From Candidatus Rifleibacteriota bacterium (GTDB taxonomy: Bacteria > Muiribacteriota > Ozemobacteria > Ozemobacterales > Ozemobacteraceae), in contig JAAYVD010000022.1 of assembly GCA_012517355.1 (NCBI GenBank), positions 1 through 64,000 of the forward strand: DNA of 64,000 bases, written 5' to 3'. The stretch's first letter is position 1; every line of letters begins with the position of its first letter. This document shows positions 8,032-14,610 of the stretch, piece after piece. The notes beneath the pieces were generated by a model, which had not been told where the DNA came from, ran no database searches, and saw only the letters and a program-made list of their open reading frames with translations. Both the position numbers and the translations under genes were made by a program.

Positions 8032-8400
8032 ATGGCCAAGATCCTGCTGGTGGACGACGACACCGATTTTGTGGAGATCAACCGGACCCTGCTGGAAAAG
8101 CAGGGGTACAACGTGGTGGCCGGCCACAATCCCAAAGAGGGAATGGATCTCCTGAAGAAGGAGAAACCCGATCTGCTGATCCTGGACGTGATGATGGAGG
8201 AGGCCGACGACGGCTTTGCCATGGCGCAGAAGATCCGCCGGGAAGGGAACAAGATCCCGATCATCATGCTCACCTCGATCGCCAAGATCACCGGGCAGAG
8301 CTACGGCAAGGACAATGCGATGGTGCCGGTGGACGAGTTTTTCGAGAAGCCGGTCCAGGCCGAGAAACTGCTCAAAGCCGTCAAGAAATACCTGAAATAG
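8032..8400 (+). CDS. Receiver-only response regulator, hydrogenase-linked
   Basis: The 122-residue protein is a single CheY-like receiver. It shows the acidic pocket D8-D9-D10 (LLVDDDTDF), phospho-acceptor D52 in LLILDVMM, the switch threonine in IIMLTS, and the conserved lysine in FFEKPV. There is no output domain. I use the ATG at 8032 rather than the GTG at 8026, because AGGGAG (8017-8022) is correctly spaced only for the ATG. It is the first gene of the hydrogenase operon, 13 bp before the NuoE-like gene. Receiver-only genes are found beside trimeric hydrogenases in some anaerobes (recollection). Its partner kinase is not in the window. Confidence 0.85.
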   Translation: MAKILLVDDDTDFVEINRTLLEKQGYNVVAGHNPKEGMDLLKKEKPDLLILDVMMEEADDGFAMAQKIRREGNKIPIIMLTSIAKITGQSYGKDNAMVPVDEFFEKPVQAEKLLKAVKKYLK

Positions 8401-8413
8401 CGAGGAGACCGTC

Positions 8414-8929
8414 ATGCTAGCTTCCGAAAAAGACCAACTCCGCCACGAAGTCACGACCATCGCCAAGCGCTACGAGTTTCATCGCAGTGGGCTGATGCCG
8501 GCATTGCAGCACGTCCAGCGCGCCTATCACCATATTTCACCCGAAGCCATGCAGGAAGTGGCCGACATCTTCCAGATCCATCCGGCCGAGGTCCACGGGG
8601 TGGTGAGTTTCTATTCCTTCCTGTCCACCGGGCGGAAGGGGCGGTTCATCATTCGCCTCTGTCAGACCATCTCCTGTGAAATGGCCGACAAGAAGGCCGT
8701 CGCCGTCCAGCTCGAGAACGATCTGGGCATCAAGTTCGGGGAGACCACTCCCGACGGCATGTTCACCCTCGAATACACCAACTGCCTGGGCATGTGCGAC
8801 CAGGGCCCGGCGATGCTGGTGAACGACGAGGTCTACACGAAAGTCACCCCCGAGGCGGTCGCCGACATCATCGAGACGTATGTGAAGAAGTTTGGCGCCC
8901 ACGTGACCCACGAAGGAGGCGAGAAATGA
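8414..8929 (+). CDS. hydC: Trimeric [FeFe] hydrogenase small subunit, NuoE-like [2Fe-2S] protein
   Basis: The 171-residue protein has the thioredoxin-like ferredoxin fold of NuoE/HydC/HndA. The four cluster cysteines are visible: C83 and C88 (CQTISC), and C124 and C128 (CLGMC). The N-terminal helical part contains the family segment YHHISPEAMQEVADIF and the HGVVSFYSFL signature. It passes electrons between the NAD(P)H/FMN subunit and the catalytic subunit. It overlaps the NuoF-like gene by ATGA (8926-8929), indicating coupled translation. A GAGGAGACC ribosome site precedes the ATG. Confidence 0.9.
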   Translation: MLASEKDQLRHEVTTIAKRYEFHRSGLMPALQHVQRAYHHISPEAMQEVADIFQIHPAEVHGVVSFYSFLSTGRKGRFIIRLCQTISCEMADKKAVAVQLENDLGIKFGETTPDGMFTLEYTNCLGMCDQGPAMLVNDEVYTKVTPEAVADIIETYVKKFGAHVTHEGGEK

Positions 8930-10113
8930 CCCGTCGCAAAACCGATCTGGTCCTGTTTTCCGAACTCACGGTCGAGAAGGCCCTGAAGCGGGCTCTGGGC
9001 CGGGAGCGGGCCGAGCTCATCGGCGAGATCCGCGATTCCGGGCTCAAGGGTCGCGGCGGCGCGGGTTTCCCGACCGGGACGAAGTGGAACCTGGCGGGTG
9101 CGGCGCAGGGGGAACGCAAGTTCGTGGTGTGCAACGCCGACGAAGGCGAGCCCGGCACGTTCAAGGACCGGGTGCTGCTGACCGAATATGCCGAGCACCT
9201 GTTTGGCGGGATGGTTCTGGCCGCCTACTGCATCGGGGCCGGTGAGGGGATCGTCTACCTGCGTGGCGAGTATGAATACCTGATGCGTGGCCTGAAGGAG
9301 ACCCTGGCTTCAATGCGCGAGCGCCATCTGCTGGGCAAGGACTGCGCGGGGAAGAAGGGTTTCGAGTTCGACATCCACATCCATCTCGGGGCGGGTGCCT
9401 ACGTGTGTGGCGAGGAAACGGCGTTGATCGAGAGCCTGGAAGGACACCGGGGCGAACCCCGGAACCGGCCTCCCTTCCCGGTCACCACCGGCTATCTGGG
9501 CTGCCCGACGGCCGTCAACAATGTCGAGACCTTCATCACCGCCCTCCACATCGTGGAGAAGGGAGCCGCCTGGTTCAAGAAGTTCGGAACCAGCAAGTCG
9601 ACCGGCACCAAGTTGTTCAGTGTCTCCGGTGACTGTGCCCGGCCTGGGGTCTACGAGTTCCCGATGGGCATCACCGTGGCGAACCTGTTGAAGGAAGTCG
9701 GCGGCGAGGAAGCCAAGGCGGTTCAGGTCGGCGGCGCCTCGGGCCGATGCGTGGCGCGGCACGAGTTCGGTTCCACCATCGCCTTCGAGGACGTCTCGAC
9801 GGGTGGGTCGATCATCGTGTTCGGGCCCACGCGGAACATGCTGCAGGTGGCGAAAAATTTCATGGAGTTCTTCGCCGAGGAATCCTGCGGACAGTGCACC
9901 CCCTGCCGGTATGGAACCGAAACCTTGCTCGAGGGCATCAAGCTGCTCGAGCAGAAGAAGTGCCCGATGAAGTACCTGCGCGAGCTGGTCTCGCTCGGGG
10001 AGACCATGCAGATCGCCAGCAAGTGCGGCCTGGGCCAGTCGGCCCCCAACGCCTTCATCTCGATCCTGCAGAACTTCAAGCACGAAATCCTGGCCCATCC
10101 CCAGGGCGAGTGA
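8926..10113 (+). CDS. hydB: Trimeric [FeFe] hydrogenase NAD(P)H/FMN subunit, NuoF-like
   Basis: The 395-residue protein carries the NuoF core: the FMN/NAD(H) site RGGAGFPTGTKW and CNADEGEPGTFKDR, an SLBB-type domain, and the iron-sulfur ligands C321-x2-C324-x2-C327 (CGQCTPC) plus C367. HydB/HndC subunits of bifurcating hydrogenases usually also have an N-terminal thioredoxin-like [2Fe-2S] domain, and often a C-terminal two-cluster ferredoxin. Both are missing here, so this is a short form closer to complex I NuoF. It should oxidise or reduce pyridine nucleotide for the complex. The start is the ATG overlapping the stop of hydC. Confidence 0.88.
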   Translation: MTRRKTDLVLFSELTVEKALKRALGRERAELIGEIRDSGLKGRGGAGFPTGTKWNLAGAAQGERKFVVCNADEGEPGTFKDRVLLTEYAEHLFGGMVLAAYCIGAGEGIVYLRGEYEYLMRGLKETLASMRERHLLGKDCAGKKGFEFDIHIHLGAGAYVCGEETALIESLEGHRGEPRNRPPFPVTTGYLGCPTAVNNVETFITALHIVEKGAAWFKKFGTSKSTGTKLFSVSGDCARPGVYEFPMGITVANLLKEVGGEEAKAVQVGGASGRCVARHEFGSTIAFEDVSTGGSIIVFGPTRNMLQVAKNFMEFFAEESCGQCTPCRYGTETLLEGIKLLEQKKCPMKYLRELVSLGETMQIASKCGLGQSAPNAFISILQNFKHEILAHPQGE

Positions 10114-10136
10114 CGCGAGAAACGGAGACAGCGACA

Positions 10137-12080
10137 ATGCCAGCCAAGGACAAAAACAACGGTATCAACGGTTCCGACCGCGCGCCTCTCAGCCAGCGCC
10201 GGTTCAAGATGCCCGAGATCCGGGACGAAAAGGACCTCGGGGCCAAGGTCAAGATCACCATTGACGACCACGACCTCGAGGTGCCCTTCGGCACGACCAT
10301 CCTCGAAGCCGCCCGGACCTTGAGCATCAAGATTCCCACCCTGTGCCATCACGAAGACCTCTGCGTGGCCGGGGTCTGCCGCATCTGCGTGGTCGAGATC
10401 GAAGGCCAGCGCACGTTGCAGGCGGCCTGCGCCTACCCCGTCACGGGGCCGCTGAAGATCTCGACCTATTCCCCCAAGGTGCGCAAAGCGCGGCGGCACA
10501 ACCTCGACCTCATGCTGAAGCACCACTACGGCGAGTGCTACAGCTGCGTGCGCAACAACAACTGCGAACTGCAATCGCTGGCCAAGGAATACGGCGTCGA
10601 CTTTTACCGGTTCGGGCACGACGACAAGCCCCACCACGAGGTCGACCGGTCCAGCTACAGCGTGGTGCGGGACATGAACAAGTGCATCCTGTGCCGGCGT
10701 TGCGTGCGCACCTGCATCGACCTGCAGGAGGTCGGCGTGCTCGAAGCGGTCAACCGCGGGCCGCACACCGAGATCGCCACGTTCAACGACATGCCGCTCG
10801 GCGACGTGGTCTGCATCAACTGTGGCCAGTGCATCAACCGGTGTCCGGTGGGCGCCCTGCGGGCGAAGGACCCGTCGGACGAGATCTGGGCCGCGATCGA
10901 CGACCCGAAGAAACATGTCATCATCCAGACGGCCCCCAGTCCGCGAGCCGCCATCGGCGAGTGCTTCGGTCTGCCGCCCGGCACCTCGGTGACGCGGCAG
11001 CTGAACACGGCCCTGCGCCGGGCCGGCTTCGACAAGGTGTTCGACACGAACTTCACGGCCGACCTGACGATCATGGAAGAAGCGACGGAGCTGCTGATCC
11101 GGCTGAAAAAGGCCCTGGTCGACAAGGACAAGACGGTGAAGCTGCCGCAGTTCACCTCGTGTTCTCCCGGCTGGGTCAAGTTCTGCGAGCACTTCTACCC
11201 CGAGTTCACCGACTATCTGTCGAGTTGCAAGAGCCCGCAGCAGATGTTCGGAGCCCTGCTCAAGACCTGGTATGCGGAGAAGGCCAAGATCGATCCGAAG
11301 GACATCGTGACGGTGGCGCTGATGCCGTGCAGTGCGAAGAAGTACGAGTGCAACCGGCCCGAGATGACCTCGAGCGGTTTCAAGGATGTCGATTACGGCC
11401 TCACCAGCCGCGAACTGGCGCAAATGATCATGGAGACCGGCCTCGACCTGCCCAACCTGCCGGCGTCGGACTTCGACGACCCGGTCGGGGAGGCATCGGG
11501 CGCCGGGCTGATCTTCGGTGCCACCGGTGGCGTCATGGAGGCGGCCTTGCGCACCGCCGTCGAGGTGGTGACCGGGATCAAGACCGAGGACATCTTCAAG
11601 AATCTCGACATCACCCCGGTGCGTGGGTTCGAGGGAGTGCGGTATTACGAGATCCCGATTCCCAAGACGGCGGCGGTGCCTGAACTGCTGCAGAAGTCGC
11701 TGGGCGTGAAGACCTTCGACTTTTTGAAGGGGGCCACGCTGAAGGTGGCGGTGGCCCACGGCACGGCGAACGCCCGCAAGGTGATGGAGAACATCAAGGC
11801 GGGAGGCAAGTTCGCCGAGGCGCATTTCGTCGAGTTCATGGCCTGTCCCGGCGGCTGCCTGGGCGGCGGCGGCCAGCCCATTCCCACCTCGCCCGAGATC
11901 CGCGAGGCGCGGGCCAAGGCGATCTATGCCGAGGATGCGGGGCTGGAGTTGCGCAAGTCGCATGAGAACAAGCACGTGGTCGACTTGTACAAGGAGTTCC
12001 TGAAAGACGGGCCATGCGGTCACCAATCGCATCACCTGCTGCACACCCACTACCTGAAGCGGGGCAAGCGCATCGTGTAG
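10137..12080 (+). CDS. hydA: [FeFe] hydrogenase catalytic subunit
   Basis: The 647-residue protein has an N-terminal [2Fe-2S] ferredoxin domain (about 35-110), the His-Cys cluster segment (HHYGECYSCVRNNNCELQ), two [4Fe-4S] motifs (CILCRRCVRTC and CINCGQCINRCP) and the H-cluster domain. The H-cluster motifs are L1 TSC342-S343-PGW, L2 MPC398SAKKYE and L3 FMAC570PGGC574LGGGGQP. In well-studied enzymes the residue before Pro-Gly-Trp is a cysteine that ligates the [4Fe-4S] subcluster. Here it is serine. The end carries the small-subunit-like SHENKHVVDLY and HQLLHTHY segments. With hydB and hydC it forms a soluble NAD(P)H-linked, possibly electron-bifurcating hydrogenase. The maturases HydEFG are not in the window. 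Confidence 0.92.
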   Translation: MPAKDKNNGINGSDRAPLSQRRFKMPEIRDEKDLGAKVKITIDDHDLEVPFGTTILEAARTLSIKIPTLCHHEDLCVAGVCRICVVEIEGQRTLQAACAYPVTGPLKISTYSPKVRKARRHNLDLMLKHHYGECYSCVRNNNCELQSLAKEYGVDFYRFGHDDKPHHEVDRSSYSVVRDMNKCILCRRCVRTCIDLQEVGVLEAVNRGPHTEIATFNDMPLGDVVCINCGQCINRCPVGALRAKDPSDEIWAAIDDPKKHVIIQTAPSPRAAIGECFGLPPGTSVTRQLNTALRRAGFDKVFDTNFTADLTIMEEATELLIRLKKALVDKDKTVKLPQFTSCSPGWVKFCEHFYPEFTDYLSSCKSPQQMFGALLKTWYAEKAKIDPKDIVTVALMPCSAKKYECNRPEMTSSGFKDVDYGLTSRELAQMIMETGLDLPNLPASDFDDPVGEASGAGLIFGATGGVMEAALRTAVEVVTGIKTEDIFKNLDITPVRGFEGVRYYEIPIPKTAAVPELLQKSLGVKTFDFLKGATLKVAVAHGTANARKVMENIKAGGKFAEAHFVEFMACPGGCLGGGGQPIPTSPEIREARAKAIYAEDAGLELRKSHENKHVVDLYKEFLKDGPCGHQSHHLLHTHYLKRGKRIV

Positions 12081-12112
12081 GCGCGCCACCGGCAGGATCG
12101 ACCTGGTTTTCG

Positions 12113-12139
12113 AAGGGGCCCGTTCGCGGGCCCCTTTTT
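12113..12139 (+). terminator. Rho-independent terminator of the hydrogenase operon
   Basis: A perfect 10-bp stem (12113-12122 with 12127-12136), closed by a TTCG tetraloop, runs into TTTTT ending at 12139. It lies 33 bases after the hydA stop. Confidence 0.9.
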
Positions 12140-12186
12140 GATTCCAGGCGAAGGGCGTCAGGAGCGAACGGGAACGAAACATCATG

Positions 12187-12853
12187 AAGGCATGGGGAAG
12201 AAGGAGGAGGGGAAGAAAGGAATTGGGAAAGCCAGGAAACATGGAAGGAGAAGCGGAGGAAGAAACAGACCAAGGCGAAGAAGGAGAAAGAGCATCAGGA
12301 GGAGGAGAAGAAAGAGGGGGGAAGGAGGCGGAGAAGGAGAAGGGGTAGACGGAGGAGGGCGCGAAAAAGGAGGAGAAGAAGAAGGAGAAGAAGGAGAAGG
12401 GGAAGCAGGAGAAGAAGAAGGAAAAGGGGAAGTAGGAGAAGAAGAAAGAGAAGAAGAAAGAGCAGGAGAAGGAGGAGAAAAAGAAGGAGAAGAAAAAGAA
12501 GGAGAAGAAGAAAGAGAAGGAGAAGGAGGAGGAGAAGGAGGGAAGAAAGAGAGAAGAAAGCGAAAGAGAAGGAAAACAGGGCGAGGCAAAGGGAAAAGAA
12601 AAGAGGAACGGAAGGAAAGGGGAAATGGGGAAGGTGGGGAAGGGGCGAGCGGGGAGGGGAGTTCGAGGGGGGAAGAGAGGAACGGCGGAGAGTGAGCAAG
12701 AGTGGGGGTGGGGGTTTGTGGCCGGGAGAGGCGGAGACGGTTGTGAAGGCGAGATGGAAGGGAGGATTGAAGGGGCGGGAGGAGCGGGGAGGGGAGTTTG
12801 GGGGGGAAGAGAGGACCGGCAGCGAGTGAGGAAGAGTGGGGGTGGGGGGGCTT
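12187..12853. repeat. ~660-bp homopurine/homopyrimidine low-complexity tract
   Basis: The plus strand is almost entirely A and G: irregular gaa/gag/gga runs with only scattered pyrimidines between about 12360 and 12660, then G-rich with runs of five or more G to 12853. Frames through it encode only Glu/Gly/Lys/Arg on one strand or Ser/Leu/Phe/Pro on the other, with no ribosome site, so I regard it as noncoding. It sits between the hydrogenase terminator and the glcD start. Such tracts can adopt triplex or G-quadruplex structure. Confidence 0.85.
12651..12852. repeat. Pair of ~66-bp direct repeats at the 3' end of the purine tract
   Basis: The segment at 12651-12716 (starting ggggaggggagtt) recurs at 12786-12852 with few changes, an offset of 135 bases. 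Both copies end in agtgggggtggggg, a G-run cluster able to contribute to a quadruplex. The second copy ends about 48 bases before the glcD ATG. Confidence 0.7.
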
Positions 12854-12899
12854 TCCCTGTCGGGGGTTCCGGGATAGAATGGCCCGACGAGGGGTGCCT

Positions 12900-14276
12900 A
12901 TGACCATTCCTGAACGGGTGTTGCGCCAGTTTGCCGACGAAGTCGGCCCCGAGCTTTTCTCGGCCGATCCCGTGAGCCTGGTGATGCATTCCTACGATGC
13001 CACCAATGAGTTCGTCGTCCCGGCCGGGATCGTGCGGCCGCGTGCCGCCCCGGAGGTCGCCCGGATCCTGGCGGCGGCCAATCGGCTGGGAGTGCCGCTC
13101 GTCCCCCGGGGCGCGGGAACGGGGTTTTCCGGGGGCGCCTTGCCGGAGCGGGGAGGCGTGGTCCTGGACCTGTTGGGGTTGAACCGCGTTCTCGATCTCG
13201 ACGAGGCGGCCATGACCGTCACGGTGGAGCCGGGAGTCGTCACCCTGCACCTGCAGGACCTGGTGGGGAAGAAGGGGTTGTTCTACCCTCCCGACCCGGC
13301 CTCCCTCAAGGTTTGTACGATCGGTGGAAATGTGGCAGAGAATGCCGGCGGGCCACACTGCGTCAAATACGGGGTGACACGGGACTACGTGATGGTGGTC
13401 GATGGTTTCACCGCCGACGGACGGCCGTTGCGGGCAGGCAAGGCCACTTTGAAGAACCGTGCCGGCTACGACCTCAAGGATCTGCTGATCGGCAGCGAGG
13501 GGACCCTGGCGGTGTTCACCTCGTTCGTTCTCCGGCTGATTCCACGGCCCGAGGCGACCGTGCTGTTCGTCGCGTTCTTCCCCGATTTCAACGCGGCGAC
13601 GTCCATGGTGAACACCCTGTTCCGGGCGGGAATCACCCCTTCCAGCATGGAGTTCATGGACGGGTCGGCCATCCGGGCGGTCGAACGGCACGCGAAGTTC
13701 GGATTGCCTCTGCAATACCAGGCGCTGCTGCTGATCGAGGTCGATGGTCGGGCCGACGAGATGGACAGGGTGCGCCGGAGGACGGAGGAGATCCTTTCGG
13801 CAGGGGCCGCCGAGGTGCGGGTGGCCGTTTCCGCTGAGGAGCAGGCAGCCCTGTGGGAGATCAGGCGCAAGGCCAGCCCGGCGATGCGTGCCTTCGGCAA
13901 CAAGAAGGCGAACGAGGACATCGTGGTGCCCCGGCAGCACATCCCTGCCACTATCCGCGGTTTGCGGGAGATCGCCGACCGCCATCGCCTGAACCTGATC
14001 GCCTTCGGCCACATCGGGGACGGGAACATCCACGTCAACATCATGTATGACGGCCAGGATCCGGATGAAACCGGTCGGGTTGAGGTGGCCATCCGCGAAG
14101 TGTTCGACCTGGTCAACCGGTACGAAGGGGCGGTGTCCGGGGAGCACGGGATCGGACTGTCGAAGAAACCCTACCTGCCCGCCAACCTCGACCCGGTTTG
14201 TTACGACCTGATGCGGTCGATCAAGCGGGTATTCGACCCCAACAACATTCTCAATCCGTACAAGATGTTTTACTGA
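12900..14276 (+). CDS. glcD: GlcD-like FAD-dependent glycolate/D-lactate dehydrogenase
   Basis: The 458-residue length and motifs fit the GlcD/vanillyl-alcohol-oxidase FAD family. PRGAGTGFSGGALP and IGGNVAENAGGPHCVKYGV bind the FAD pyrophosphate. FGHIGDGNIHVN and SGEHGIGLSKKPYL are the conserved C-terminal catalytic segments. It oxidises a 2-hydroxyacid such as glycolate or D-lactate, passing electrons to an Fe-S partner. That partner is probably the next plus-strand gene, 334 bp downstream. The ATG at 12900 is preceded by GAGGGG. The substrate cannot be decided from the sequence. Confidence 0.85.
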   Translation: MTIPERVLRQFADEVGPELFSADPVSLVMHSYDATNEFVVPAGIVRPRAAPEVARILAAANRLGVPLVPRGAGTGFSGGALPERGGVVLDLLGLNRVLDLDEAAMTVTVEPGVVTLHLQDLVGKKGLFYPPDPASLKVCTIGGNVAENAGGPHCVKYGVTRDYVMVVDGFTADGRPLRAGKATLKNRAGYDLKDLLIGSEGTLAVFTSFVLRLIPRPEATVLFVAFFPDFNAATSMVNTLFRAGITPSSMEFMDGSAIRAVERHAKFGLPLQYQALLLIEVDGRADEMDRVRRRTEEILSAGAAEVRVAVSAEEQAALWEIRRKASPAMRAFGNKKANEDIVVPRQHIPATIRGLREIADRHRLNLIAFGHIGDGNIHVNIMYDGQDPDETGRVEVAIREVFDLVNRYEGAVSGEHGIGLSKKPYLPANLDPVCYDLMRSIKRVFDPNNILNPYKMFY

Positions 14277-14610
14277 TGGGTCCTGACTGGAAAAAGGCGA
14301 GACTTCACCATTCCGAAAGAAACCTCGAGGGCGGCAGGAGAAAAGGAAGAAATGGGGGGAAGGGTGAAGGGAGTCGCCAGCACGATCTGCGCAATCAGCA
14401 TCGATGGGTGGATGAAAAACGTGGATTGATGCCTCAGTCGAAATGCTGGGGTGTCAACAAGGCCAAGGACGGCCAGACCGCGGATGGCCGCGGATGGACG
14501 CTGATCGGGCGGATCGATGGCCGGGTGAACGTCTCCTGAAAAGGGACGTTGGCCCTGCAGAAGTCATCAGGGGGAGGAATGGCGAGTCCGGACTGGGGAG
14601 TGGGGGGGGC
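14277..14610. other. Intergenic region holding a dispersed repeat copy
   Basis: This 334-bp gap contains the copy of the 137-bp repeat at 14319-14455. It then has a cgcggatggccgcggatggac stretch (14479-14499) with short direct repeats, and ends in the ribosome site of the iron-sulfur gene. No terminator is visible after glcD, so the two genes may still be cotranscribed. Confidence 0.5.
14319..14455. repeat. Dispersed noncoding repeat, copy A
   Basis: From agaaacctcgagg to the gtgtc at 14455 this matches 42902-43038 closely, including the identical core gggagtcgccagcacgatc and gcaatcagcatcgatgggtg. The two copies are 28.6 kb apart, in unrelated intergenic regions and the same orientation. Confidence 0.8.

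Noticed and set aside
12138-12695. Glu/Gly/Lys/Arg-rich open frame within the purine tract
   Set aside because: Its composition is dictated entirely by the homopurine DNA, there is no ribosome site, and neighbouring frames are equally open.
9723-14147. A 1474-codon open frame on the minus strand spanning the hydrogenase operon, purine tract and glcD
   Set aside because: It is antisense to three confidently identified genes. It is open because of high GC and the low-complexity tract (Ser/Leu/Phe/Pro runs), and no family features appear.
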